Made by a program: the position numbers and the translations under genes. The notes beneath the pieces were generated by a model. That model made no database searches and was not told the origin of the DNA. It saw only the letters and a list, made by a program, of their open reading frames with translations. Below are positions 34,986 through 43,679 of a stretch of DNA of 64,000 bases, in pieces. Each line of letters opens with the position of its first letter. The first letter of the stretch is position 1. The DNA is taken from positions 43,093 to 107,092 of the forward strand of contig NZ_JAKEIP010000008.1 of NCBI RefSeq assembly GCF_021474425.1, read 5' to 3'. The DNA comes from Streptomyces muensis. Lineage in GTDB: Bacteria; Actinomycetota; Actinomycetes; Streptomycetales; Streptomycetaceae.

Positions 34986-35945
34986 ATGGCGAAAGACCGC
35001 TTCGCTCCCGACTTCGACCCCGACTGCGGTGACGCCGCGCTGACCTGCGCCCGGCAGGACATCGTCATCGGCCGCTGGCAGGGGCTGCGGGAGCTGCTGC
35101 GGGTCACCGGTCCGAACTGGCTGGTCCGCGGCCATCGGACCCGGCTGCTCGCCCAGGCCTGTGCGAGCAGTTCGACGTCGGAGTCGTGGCTGGCCGCCGA
35201 GCCGCACAGCGCCGACGCGCTGGTGCTGCGGGCGGCGACGGAGACGGCCCGGGCGTTCAACCTGGCGATCACCGCGGGCCGGGGGGTGCCGATCGACCGG
35301 CGGCGCATCGACAGCGCGGTGCTGTCGTGCCTGAGGGCGGCCGACTCCTACCCGGACGATCCGACCCCGTGGATCTCGCTGATCTCCGTCGCCCGGCTGT
35401 ATCCGTCGGGCGTACGACGGCAGGAACTGGCGCGCTGGTGGGACGAGTTGCACCAGCGCGACCCGTACAGCGTCGAGGGCCATCTGCAGGTGCTGCACTA
35501 CTACTCGGCGCGCTGGCACGGCACCCACGGTCTGATGTACGACTTCGCCCGTGACGCGGCCGGCGTGGCACCGTCCGGCTGTCCGCTGCCGGTGCTGGTG
35601 CAGTACGCCCGGGTCGAGGAGTTCCGCTACGCCCTGGACGCGGCCCGGGGCCGGCACGCCTCGATGGGGCTGGGCCAGCACTGGAGCAACGACGGCGCCG
35701 TCAGCGACGTCCGCCGCACCTGGGAGCGCTGGATCACCGGCCGCACCGGCGACGGCATCGCTCCCGGCGAGCTGCGCGACGTCAACTACCTGACGCACGC
35801 GGCCTGTCACGCCGGGGCGCATGACATCGCGGCCGTCCTGTTCCGGATGCTGGAGCGCCGGGCCACCCGGGCTCCGTGGGCCTACACCGGCGACCCGGAC
35901 AAGCAGTTCGTCAGATGGCGCAAGGAGGTGGGGGTGCGCGGTTGA
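34986..35945 (+). CDS. Helical protein of unknown function coupled to the APC permease
   Basis: A 319-residue soluble protein, not recognised. It is rich in helices with many Trp, Arg and His residues, with a repeat-like layout (ADALVLRAATETARAFNLAI, AVLSCLRAADSYPDDPTPWI, VEGHLQVLHYYSARWHG, VNYLTHAACHAGAHDIAAVL) that suggests a TPR- or HEAT-like scaffold. GGGAG lies between the permease stop and ATG 34986. Close spacing implies a shared operon and perhaps a regulatory or metabolic role for the transported compound. It ends immediately next to the convergent proteasome gene. Confidence 0.78.
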   Translation: MAKDRFAPDFDPDCGDAALTCARQDIVIGRWQGLRELLRVTGPNWLVRGHRTRLLAQACASSSTSESWLAAEPHSADALVLRAATETARAFNLAITAGRGVPIDRRRIDSAVLSCLRAADSYPDDPTPWISLISVARLYPSGVRRQELARWWDELHQRDPYSVEGHLQVLHYYSARWHGTHGLMYDFARDAAGVAPSGCPLPVLVQYARVEEFRYALDAARGRHASMGLGQHWSNDGAVSDVRRTWERWITGRTGDGIAPGELRDVNYLTHAACHAGAHDIAAVLFRMLERRATRAPWAYTGDPDKQFVRWRKEVGVRG

Positions 35946-36800
35946 TCACGGCATGGCGTTCGGCCCGTCCGGCCGGCTGTGGCGCTGGGCGACCATCTCG
36001 CGGCTCAGTTCCTCCGTCTCCGACTCGGGCAGCCGCTCGAAGCCGTCCTCGGTGATCACCGAAACGGTCGGGAAGATACGGCGGTTGATGTCCGGTCCGC
36101 CGGTCGCCGAGTCGTCGTCGGCCGCGTCGTACAGCGCGTGCAGCGCGGCCAGCGCCGCCTCGTGCCGGGACATCCCCGCGTGGAACAGCTTCTTGAGGGC
36201 GCCCCGGGCGTACGGTGAGCCGGAGCCCTCGGCGTGGAAGTCGTACTTCTCGTACGGTCCGCCGGTGACCTCGAAGTCGAAGATGCGTCCGCGGGCGCCC
36301 TCGGGCGCCTTGGCGTCGTAGCCGGCGAGGAGCGGTACGACGGCGAGGCCCTGCATGGCCTGGCCGAGGTTCTGGCGGATCATGCCGGCCAGCCGGCTCG
36401 CCTTCGCCTTGAGGGTCATCGGGATGCCCTCGATCTTCTCGAAGTGCTTCAGCTCGACCTGGTAGAGCTTCACCATGTCCAGCGCGAGTCCGACGGTGCC
36501 CGCGAAGGCGACCGCGGTGTAGTCGTCCGCCGGGTGGACCTTCTCCAGGTCGCGCTGGGCGATGAGGTTGCCCATGGTGGCCCTGCGGTCGCCGGCGATC
36601 AGTACGCCGTCGCGGTAGGTGAGGGCCAGCACCGTGGTGCCGTGCGGGAAGCGGTCGGGGGCCGCGCGGACGCCGTCGGGAAAGGGACGGCGCATGGGCA
36701 GCAGGGCCGGGCGGTGTGCGGTGAGGAACTCGGTGAAGGACGAGGATCCCGGAGTGAAGAACTCCTCCCCCAACCGCCCGTCGTGCTCACTGCTCGTCAT
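35946..36800 (-). CDS. prcB: Orphan 20S proteasome beta-subunit homologue
   Basis: A 284-residue Ntn-hydrolase of actinobacterial PrcB type. A 54-residue propeptide precedes the processed HG/TTVLAL site, giving catalytic Thr1 (Thr55 of the precursor). Asp17 (VLIAGDRR) and Lys33 (RDLEK) of the mature chain are in register, and SGSPYARGALKKLF contains the conserved Ser region. All active-site elements are intact, so it should be active once assembled with an alpha subunit. However, no prcA, pup, dop or pafA gene is adjacent, unlike the standard actinobacterial cluster. ATG 36800 follows GGGGGAG. It is probably a second copy elsewhere from the main prcBA operon. Confidence 0.93.
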   Translation of the reverse strand: MTSSEHDGRLGEEFFTPGSSSFTEFLTAHRPALLPMRRPFPDGVRAAPDRFPHGTTVLALTYRDGVLIAGDRRATMGNLIAQRDLEKVHPADDYTAVAFAGTVGLALDMVKLYQVELKHFEKIEGIPMTLKAKASRLAGMIRQNLGQAMQGLAVVPLLAGYDAKAPEGARGRIFDFEVTGGPYEKYDFHAEGSGSPYARGALKKLFHAGMSRHEAALAALHALYDAADDDSATGGPDINRRIFPTVSVITEDGFERLPESETEELSREMVAQRHSRPDGPNAMP

Positions 36801-36875
36801 GGCGCTCCCCCTTCTGCGTCCGGCCGACAACCGGACTCCTACCTGAACCGGGCGGCCGGGAAACTCCTTTCAGGC

Positions 36876-38366
36876 TCAAGCGCCCGCGTCCGGCGCCGGG
36901 GCGATGCGGACCTCCAGGCCGTCGAGGCGGTGGAGTTCCCAGTCGCGGGCGTAGCGGGGCGGTGTGCCGCCGGGGTCGGTGAGGGCGCCGACCGGGATGC
37001 TGCGGGCGGTGTGCAGGATGTCGGCCTTGGTGGTGTTGGCGTTGTGGCCGCTGGTCGCGCCGGAGTCGCAGCCGGTGTAGTAGCCGACGGGGATGGCCTC
37101 GTGGCCGGTGAGCAGGCAGGGCGGGCGTACGCCGAGGCGGTGGAGTGCGGCGGCGGAGCGATCCCAGGCCTCGCGGTTGACGGTGGTGCGGTCCACGGTG
37201 CGGTCCAGGACGACGTACTGCACGGCCAGATGTCCGGCCAGGCCGAGCGCGATCACGGCGGCCGGCACCGGGCGCAGGCGGCCGTTCGGTCTGGTGGCCA
37301 GGTGGAGCAGCGCGTCGGCGACCGGGATGGCGAGCAGCGCGTAGGCGGGCAGGAGGAAGCGGGGCGCCGCGTATCCGATCATGAACAGGTACGGGAAGGC
37401 GGCCGTGGCGGCGCAGGCCAGGGGGACCAGGGTGCGGGTGGTGCGGCCGGCCAGGACCGCGACCGCCAGCCCGTAGGCGGCGAGCAGCGGGAGCACGAAC
37501 CACCAGGCGTAGACGACCGGCGTGGGCATCTCGCCGTCGCAGGGCCGGCACAGGGTGCTGCCGACCAGGCTGCGCAGCTGGTCGTCGACGGCGAGGTTCC
37601 AGCCCAGGTCGCCCTGGATACGGGAGGCCTGGTTCAGCCGCTCGCGCAGTCCGCCGTAGCTGGTGAACGCCTCGATCACCCACTGCAGGCCACCGGCGGC
37701 CAGGCCCGCGGCGAGGGCGCCGCCGAGCCGCCAGTGCCGTGCCGCCACGGCGAGCACGAGCAGCGGCAGCGTGACCCAGACGGCGTCGGTGGGCCGCATC
37801 CACGCCATCAGCGCGGCGCCCGCCAGGACACCCCACCACGCCGTCCGGTCGAGCCGGTCCGTGCGGGCCCGCAGGAAGCAGGCGACGCAGATCAGGGCGC
37901 CGAGGGCGACCCAGAGGTTGGGCATGGCCTGCGGGCCGTAGAAGAGGGTCACCCACAGGGTGGCGAACAGGGCTGCCGCGCCGGCCAGGACGCGGGGCGG
38001 GAAAAGTCCGCGCCAGGCGCGCAGGGCCAGGTACAGGCCGAGTCCGGACAGGACGGCGAGGTAGACGCGCAGCAGGGGCGTGGAGGACGACCAGGAGGCG
38101 ACGGGCCAGACCAGCAGCGGGACGCCGCGCGCGCGTGGTGCGCTGAAGAACGCGGCCGGGGCGTCGCCGCCGACCTGGCTGACGTACACCACCTCGTCCC
38201 AGCCGAGGCCGATCGAGGGCCGTACGAGCAGGAGTTGGGCGAGGGTGAAGGCGCCGGCCACCGCCGCGAGCAGGCCGTGGCCGCGGGCCTGCCACGACCG
38301 GCCGGACAGGAACGCCCCGTCGCGCCGGCCCATGCTCACGACCATGGGCTTCGTGCCGTGCGCCAT
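36876..38366 (-). CDS. Polytopic membrane glycosyltransferase (PMT_2/GT39-like)
   Basis: A 496-residue integral membrane protein with roughly ten transmembrane helices. The first outward loop has the acidic pair of lipid-phosphate-sugar transferases (SIGLGWDEVVYVSQ), where Asp and Glu are probably catalytic. GLYLALRAWRGLFPP and YAAPRFLLPAYALL are typical of the ArnT/PMT-like group. It probably transfers a sugar from polyprenyl phosphate to an extracytoplasmic acceptor; donor and acceptor are unknown. ATG 38366 has GGAGG eight bases upstream; Met codons further upstream lie in an AT-rich promoter stretch. It is divergent from the P-loop kinase gene. Confidence 0.82.
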   Translation of the reverse strand: MAHGTKPMVVSMGRRDGAFLSGRSWQARGHGLLAAVAGAFTLAQLLLVRPSIGLGWDEVVYVSQVGGDAPAAFFSAPRARGVPLLVWPVASWSSSTPLLRVYLAVLSGLGLYLALRAWRGLFPPRVLAGAAALFATLWVTLFYGPQAMPNLWVALGALICVACFLRARTDRLDRTAWWGVLAGAALMAWMRPTDAVWVTLPLLVLAVAARHWRLGGALAAGLAAGGLQWVIEAFTSYGGLRERLNQASRIQGDLGWNLAVDDQLRSLVGSTLCRPCDGEMPTPVVYAWWFVLPLLAAYGLAVAVLAGRTTRTLVPLACAATAAFPYLFMIGYAAPRFLLPAYALLAIPVADALLHLATRPNGRLRPVPAAVIALGLAGHLAVQYVVLDRTVDRTTVNREAWDRSAAALHRLGVRPPCLLTGHEAIPVGYYTGCDSGATSGHNANTTKADILHTARSIPVGALTDPGGTPPRYARDWELHRLDGLEVRIAPAPDAGA

Positions 38367-38495
38367 CGTCCGCCCCTCCGGGAAGAAAGAAAGCGATGAA
38401 AAGATCGAAAACACGGACAAGCTAACCCGCATGGGACAGGTGTGCAGTGTGATGTTCGGCCAGGTGCCTGACCGAGGGGTGACACACTCTGGTCT

Positions 38496-39155
38496 GTGGT
38501 CCCGACCTTCGACGATCTCCTCGCCCGTGCCCGGTCCCTCCCCCGCGACGGCCACCGTGCCGTCCTCGGCATCGCCGGCAGCCCCGGCGCGGGCAAGACG
38601 ACGCTCGCCGAGCGTCTGGTGCGGGAGCTGAACGGTTCCGGGGACAAGTGGGTCGCCCATGTGCCCATGGACGGCTTCCATCTGGCCGACGTGGAACTGG
38701 ACCGGCTCGGTCTGCGCGACCGCAAGGGCGCGCCGGAGACCTTCGACGCTGCGGGGTACGCGGCGCTGCTGCGACGTCTGCGCGAGGAGGCCGACGGCGA
38801 CATCGTGTACGCGCCCGGGTTCGAGCGAGTGCTGGAGCAGCCGATCGCCGGTGCCGTCGCGGTGGAGCCGACCGCCCGGCTGGTGGTGACCGAGGGGAAC
38901 TATCTGCTGCTGGACACGGGGCCGTGGGTCCGGGTGCGGCGACAGCTGGACGAGGTGTGGTTCTGCGAGGCCGACGAGCCGGAGCGGGTGCGGCGGCTGA
39001 TCGCCCGTCACGAGGAGTTCGGCAAGCCGCACGAGAAGGCGGTGGCCTGGGTGCTGGGCACCGACCAGCGCAACGCGGACCTGGTCGCCGCGACCCGGGT
39101 CCGGGCGGACCTGGTGGTGCCGGCCACGGCCCTGTCGAGCCGTCAGCGTCTATGA
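38496..39155 (+). CDS. P-loop nucleoside/uridine-kinase-like protein
   Basis: A 219-residue cytoplasmic kinase of the PRK/uridine-kinase/pantothenate-kinase group. Walker A is IAGSPGAGKTT (26-36), the substrate-binding block VAHVPMDGFHLADVEL, Walker-B-like LVVTEGNYLLL and a LID-type segment RLIARHEEFGKPHEKA. The phosphorylated substrate may be a nucleoside or a sugar such as fructose. GTG 38496 lies seven bases after CACACT, so the mRNA may be leaderless. Its stop overlaps the convergent gene by six bases. Confidence 0.88.
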   Translation: MVPTFDDLLARARSLPRDGHRAVLGIAGSPGAGKTTLAERLVRELNGSGDKWVAHVPMDGFHLADVELDRLGLRDRKGAPETFDAAGYAALLRRLREEADGDIVYAPGFERVLEQPIAGAVAVEPTARLVVTEGNYLLLDTGPWVRVRRQLDEVWFCEADEPERVRRLIARHEEFGKPHEKAVAWVLGTDQRNADLVAATRVRADLVVPATALSSRQRL

Positions 39156-41006
39156 CGTCTTGAGCGTGAGCTCCGGCTCCCCGTGTGCGTCGCCCGCCAC
39201 CTCGCCGAGCACGGCGGTGAATGCCTCGGTGTGGACGACCAGCCGCGCACCGTCGCGTTCGACGCTCAGGGCGCCGAACGGGCCGGAAGGTCCGTAGCGT
39301 ACGGCGAAGACGTGCAGGTCCTCCGGGCCGCCCGGCGCCGGTTCGGCCTCCAGGGCCGTCGAGCCCACCAGATGCCGCCAGCCCTCGTCGGGGTTGCCGT
39401 ATCCGCGCGGGTCGGCCGCCAGGGCGAAGGCCGCCTCCTCCTGGGTCCGGCCTTCGCGGGCGTCGAAGTACTCCACGCCGTCCGACCCGGGGTGCGTCAG
39501 CCGGAGCGCGCCGGCCGACGTGACGTCACCGTCCGCGGTCCTGCGCACCCGGTCGCCGTCGTCGGTGGCGTACGGCAGCCCAGCGAGCAGGTACGGCGTG
39601 CCGGGGAGCCGTTCCACCGCGACGGTCACCCACAGGCGCGTCCCGTCGGTGACGTACAGGGACCTCAGATGGCGCAGGACGTGGTCGCGGCCGACGACCG
39701 GCTTGGTGACCAGCTTGGCCGTGAGGCCGTCGGCGCGGACGTCCCGGACGCGGACCTCGCCCATGGGGCGGCAGTAGAGGAAGCCGTCCGTGACGGGGCC
39801 GAAGCCGTGCTGTCGGTTCACCGCCGCCGGGAGGTAGTACGTGCCCGCGGCCTCGACCAGCGACGGCGTCATACGGTCGTCGAAGGCCACCGACACCGTG
39901 CCCGCCCGCAGTTGGTGACGGGCCGGGAGCCGCGACGGTCTGCGGTGCCAGCGCGTGGTGTCCTGGATCTGCCAGACCAGCATCCAGGCGAAGTGACCGT
40001 CGACCCCGCCGTCGGCCTTGACCGCGTGCCGGCCCCAGCGGGTGTCGCCCCGGTAGCGGCCGAGGTCGGAGCCGACGCGCCGGCTGAAGTAGCGCAGGCC
40101 CAGGACCGACTCGAAGCCGCTGTGCTGCTCGCTGTAGCGCGGGCCGCCGTTGTCGAAGCCGCCGTTCGTCAGACGGGCGTCGATGTAGCGGGCGAGCGCG
40201 TCGCCGTCCTCGGCGAAGATCCGCTCGCCGCTGACCCGGTGGGCCTGGGCGAGGAAGGACAGGGAGATCGGGCCGTAGTTGTTGTCGTAGGCGCCGCCGT
40301 GCTCGGGCGGCAGCAGCGCGCCCCGGTCCGCGACGCGGTGGGCGCGGATCTTGTCGGCGTACAGGGCGAGGGCCCGGGCACGCACCTGCTCGCCCTTGCC
40401 GGGCGGGAGATGGCGGGCCAGCATCAGCCCGCCGACGATGCAGCCGATGGCCTGGTTGCCGGCCTCCTGCGGGTTGAAGAAGGTCGCCTCGGTCAGCCAG
40501 CGCCAGTAGCCGTGCGCGACGTCGAGCAGTTCCGCGCGCTGCTCGCCCTCGACGAGCCCCTCCGCCAGATCCAGCACGTCGACGGCCTGGAGCAGCGCCC
40601 ACACCGTGCTCGGCCAGTCGCCGACGGGGTGGGCGCCGGCGGCGAGGGTGTAGCGGGCGTAGGGCAGGGCCGAGTGGCGGGCCCTCAGGTTCGGGTAGCC
40701 GGGGTTGTCCACCGTGTAGACCCGCTCGCGCAGATGGAAGGCGAGGCTGCGGCGCACCGCCTCCGGCAGCCGGGGGTCCTTGCCGCGCTGCCAGGCCAGG
40801 GCGAGCAGCGAGGTGATGCCGAGGGACGTGTCGCCGATGTCGTCGACGCAGTCCGGGTGCTCCAGGTTGCCCTCCGGCGTGAGCCGGGCCAGGGCCTCCG
40901 CCACGACGCCGGCGAGGACGGCGTCGTATGCCTCGGGGCTGTCCGGCAGGTCGTGCAGCGGGCCCAGCTGGCGTGGCAGGTGCACGGGAGGGGACGTGAG
41001 GTGCAC
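39150..41006 (-). CDS. Intracellular helical-toroid-like protein of unknown family (putative glycan-active)
   Basis: A 618-residue protein with no signal peptide. The first ~350 residues look like an (alpha/alpha) barrel rich in aromatic and acidic pockets (DCVDDIGDTSLGITSLLALA, WRWLTEATFFNPQEAGNQAI, GGAYDNNYGPISLSFLAQ, YSEQHSGFESVLGLRYFS). The C-terminal third is all-beta. That layout is shared by heparinase-type polysaccharide lyases and several glycoside hydrolases, but I recognise no signature of a named family. GTG 41006 follows GAAGGG by nine bases. It is the last gene of the ROK/ABC operon, so it probably acts on the imported oligosaccharide. Function is inference from context. Confidence 0.72.
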   Translation of the reverse strand: MHLTSPPVHLPRQLGPLHDLPDSPEAYDAVLAGVVAEALARLTPEGNLEHPDCVDDIGDTSLGITSLLALAWQRGKDPRLPEAVRRSLAFHLRERVYTVDNPGYPNLRARHSALPYARYTLAAGAHPVGDWPSTVWALLQAVDVLDLAEGLVEGEQRAELLDVAHGYWRWLTEATFFNPQEAGNQAIGCIVGGLMLARHLPPGKGEQVRARALALYADKIRAHRVADRGALLPPEHGGAYDNNYGPISLSFLAQAHRVSGERIFAEDGDALARYIDARLTNGGFDNGGPRYSEQHSGFESVLGLRYFSRRVGSDLGRYRGDTRWGRHAVKADGGVDGHFAWMLVWQIQDTTRWHRRPSRLPARHQLRAGTVSVAFDDRMTPSLVEAAGTYYLPAAVNRQHGFGPVTDGFLYCRPMGEVRVRDVRADGLTAKLVTKPVVGRDHVLRHLRSLYVTDGTRLWVTVAVERLPGTPYLLAGLPYATDDGDRVRRTADGDVTSAGALRLTHPGSDGVEYFDAREGRTQEEAAFALAADPRGYGNPDEGWRHLVGSTALEAEPAPGGPEDLHVFAVRYGPSGPFGALSVERDGARLVVHTEAFTAVLGEVAGDAHGEPELTLKTS

Positions 41007-41055
41007 GGGGATCAGCCCTTCATGCCTGAGGTGGCCATGGCGTCGGTCGTCGGGG

Positions 41056-42774
41056 TCATACGACGGGTACGTGCCGGTGGGCGCGCAGTGCCAGGTTCAG
41101 GGTCTGCGGTCCGTGGCCGCCGAGGTAGACGCGGTTCCCGGTCGTCGCGTCGGTGCCGCCGGCCACGGTGTAGTCCTGCCCCGGGTCGTATCGCAGTACG
41201 TCGCCGCGGTCCGGTCCGGCGAGCGGTTCGCCCGTCTCGACGGTGGCCTCGATCCGGATCTCGTCGTCGCCGACGCGGTAGGTCAACGGCTCGGTCGTCA
41301 GGCACCAGCTTCCGTCGCCGAGCGGGACGGCGCCCTGCGGCTCGCCGCCCGGGCGGAAGGTCAGTTCGAGGGCCCAGGGCACGGTGGGGCCGCTGACGTC
41401 GATCCGCAGGTCGGCGCCGTCGTCCCGTAGGTCGACCTCGATTCGGGTCGTGTGGGAGACCTCGTCCTGAGGGCGGTCGGGGAAGGCCATCGCCGCGGAG
41501 AAGCGGCCCTCGTCCACCAGGCGGTAGGCGCCGTCGTCGCGCCTTCGGTCCTTCGGGAGCGGCTGGTAGTAGGCGGTGGTGAGGGTTTGGGTGAGCCGGT
41601 ACCGGTGGTCGTCGAGCCGTTCCATGGCGGCGGCGCGGAACGGGCCCAGGTCGAAGAACACCCGCGAGAGACGGACCGCGTCCAGGACGGCGGCACCGGC
41701 GAACATACGCAGGAAGGTGGGGTTGCAGGCGAGGCCCGAGCGGATGCGCCGGTGCTCGGGCACGTCGGAGCCGCCGTACACCACGGTGTGCGCGGTGGCC
41801 GACGCGTGTGCGGCGAGGCGTGTGGTGGGCAGGTACCGGTGGCGTGGGAGCTGCTCCGCGTCCGGGGCCGGCAGGGTGCGGCACAGCTCCGGGGTGAGGA
41901 GGGTCTGGGCGAGCAGGTCGGGGTCCTCGATGCCGTCGGCGGCCGCCAGGCGGGCCGCGCGGGCGAAGTCGCCCCGGCCGGTGCGGATCGCGAGCAGCCG
42001 GTAGTGCGGCAGGTAGGGCCACAGCGCGAACGACAGCTTCTGGTCCTGGCGGCGCGAGTGGACGGTCTCCACCGTGCCGTCCGGCCTGATCAGGTCCAGG
42101 GTCGCGGCGAGGTTGCGTTCGACGGCGGCCGGCAGGTCGGTACGCCCGAGCACCTCGGCCAGCAACAGCAGCGCCGGGTTGGTCACGATGGACGCGTAGA
42201 CGGCGCTGCGTTCCGAGTACAGGCCCTCCGCGTCGATGTCGACGCCCTCGCCGAGCCACTCCTCGACGCGGTCGAGGAGCCGGTCGTCCGGGAACGACCG
42301 GTGCAGTCGGGCCAGCGCCGCGCACAGCTCCCAGCGGTGGTTCGGGGTGTGCACGCCACCGGTCAGGAGGCTTTCGGTGGCGGCGCCGGCGATCTCGGCG
42401 AGCGCGGCCGTCACCTCGCCCAGTTCCGGTCCCGCGTCGGCGGCGAGGACGTACGCGTCGCACACGTCGTTGACGGTGAACGCGGAGTCGGGAGGTGACT
42501 GGACGTTGTCGCCGCCCGCGAAGAGACCGGAGGGCGTCTGCACCGCCCGCAGGGCGCGCAGCTGTGTCATCGCGGCGGCGACGGCCTGCTTGCTGCCGTG
42601 CAGTGCCGAGTCCGGGGAACGGTAGGCCGCGACCAGGGTCTTCACCCGGTGTGCCAGACCACGGTGTGGCACACCGGTGGGTTCCTCGTCGGGGTCGGCG
42701 GCGAGCGGGGCGGCCAGCCGGTCGGCGGCGCGCGCCGCCGACCGGACGAACTCGTGGTCGATCGGGTGGGGCAA
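41056..42774 (-). CDS. Second intracellular helical-toroid-like protein of unknown family
   Basis: A 572-residue soluble protein of similar general layout: an N-terminal helical part (LRALRAVQTPSGLFAGGDNV, TGGVHTPNHRWELCAALARL, EGLYSERSAVYASIVTNPAL) and a C-terminal beta part (EVDLRDDGADLRIDVSG). NHRW and the Tyr/Arg-rich stretch resemble lyase catalytic regions, but that is a visual impression only. The start is TTG 42774, two bases after the permease stop; AAGGA six bases upstream lies across the end of the permease gene, implying coupling. It is not obviously a duplicate of its neighbour by direct reading. No signal peptide, so it acts inside the cell. Confidence 0.7.
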   Translation of the reverse strand: MPHPIDHEFVRSAARAADRLAAPLAADPDEEPTGVPHRGLAHRVKTLVAAYRSPDSALHGSKQAVAAAMTQLRALRAVQTPSGLFAGGDNVQSPPDSAFTVNDVCDAYVLAADAGPELGEVTAALAEIAGAATESLLTGGVHTPNHRWELCAALARLHRSFPDDRLLDRVEEWLGEGVDIDAEGLYSERSAVYASIVTNPALLLLAEVLGRTDLPAAVERNLAATLDLIRPDGTVETVHSRRQDQKLSFALWPYLPHYRLLAIRTGRGDFARAARLAAADGIEDPDLLAQTLLTPELCRTLPAPDAEQLPRHRYLPTTRLAAHASATAHTVVYGGSDVPEHRRIRSGLACNPTFLRMFAGAAVLDAVRLSRVFFDLGPFRAAAMERLDDHRYRLTQTLTTAYYQPLPKDRRRDDGAYRLVDEGRFSAAMAFPDRPQDEVSHTTRIEVDLRDDGADLRIDVSGPTVPWALELTFRPGGEPQGAVPLGDGSWCLTTEPLTYRVGDDEIRIEATVETGEPLAGPDRGDVLRYDPGQDYTVAGGTDATTGNRVYLGGHGPQTLNLALRAHRHVPVV

Positions 42775-42776
42775 GG

Positions 42777-43679
42777 TCAGTCCTTCAGGCCGGCGTTGAT
42801 GTCGGCGTTCATGACGTACTTCTGGAACACCAGGAAGACGATGATCAGCGGGATCATGGAGATGACCGATCCGCCGAGCAGCACCGACCAGTTGATGTTC
42901 TGCGCCCCGACGAGGCTCTGGATGCCGATCTGCACGGTGAACTTCTCGGGGTCGTTGAGCATCAGCAGCGGCCAGATGTAGTCGTTCCAGCGCCACTGGA
43001 ACGACAGGATGGCGAGCGTCAGCATGATGGGCCGGGAGAGCGGCACCATGATCCTCAGGAAGATCGACAGCTCACGCGCGCCGTCGATGCGGGCGGCCTC
43101 GATGAGCTCGTCGGGGACCGTCAGGAAGAACTGCCGGAACATGAAGCAGCCGGTCGCGGTGAGCAGGGCCGGGAGGATGATGCCGGCGAGCGAGTTGTAG
43201 AAGCCGAGGTCGCGGACCACCAGGAACAGCGGGGCGAGCATGACCTCGCCCGGCAGCATCGTGGTGGCCAGGATGCCGATGAAGAAGGCCTTGAGCCATT
43301 TGTTGTCGTACTTGGCGAGCGCGTACCCGGTGCAGCAGCTGACTCCCACCGTGAGGATCGTCGCGATCACACAGACGATGGCCGTGTTGATGAAGTACTG
43401 GGAGAAGTTGGCGCTGTCCCACGCCGTCTTGTATCCCGACACGGTGGGGTCGTGCGGGAACAGCGTCAGCGGAAGGGAGAACAGGTCTCCCGCCGGCTTG
43501 AAGGAGCTGAGGACGAACCACAGCACCGGCACCGCGTAGAGGGCCGCCAGGACCCACAGGAGTGTCGTCGCGGGCACCGCGCGCCGAAGGCCACCGCCGC
43601 TCCCGCCGCGGGACCGCTTCCTGGAGACGGCCCGTACGGAGGCGGCGTCGACCTTGCGCGGCATGTCTGTGGTTGTCAT
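42777..43679 (-). CDS. ABC sugar-importer permease (MalG type)
   Basis: A 300-residue permease with about six transmembrane helices, beginning TTLLWVLAALYAVPVLWFVL at residues 38-57. The EAA loop is IEAARIDGARELSIFLRIMV. ATG 43679 overlaps the stop of the partner permease in an ATGA arrangement; the open frame continuing upstream is a shadow of that gene. It forms the channel of the second importer in the window. Confidence 0.94.
   Translation of the reverse strand: MTTTDMPRKVDAASVRAVSRKRSRGGSGGGLRRAVPATTLLWVLAALYAVPVLWFVLSSFKPAGDLFSLPLTLFPHDPTVSGYKTAWDSANFSQYFINTAIVCVIATILTVGVSCCTGYALAKYDNKWLKAFFIGILATTMLPGEVMLAPLFLVVRDLGFYNSLAGIILPALLTATGCFMFRQFFLTVPDELIEAARIDGARELSIFLRIMVPLSRPIMLTLAILSFQWRWNDYIWPLLMLNDPEKFTVQIGIQSLVGAQNINWSVLLGGSVISMIPLIIVFLVFQKYVMNADINAGLKD

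Noticed and set aside
36234..41396. Two plus-strand frames of over 700 codons opposite the membrane glycosyltransferase and the unknown toroid protein
   Set aside because: Same reason; they also run through promoters and start codons of the real genes.
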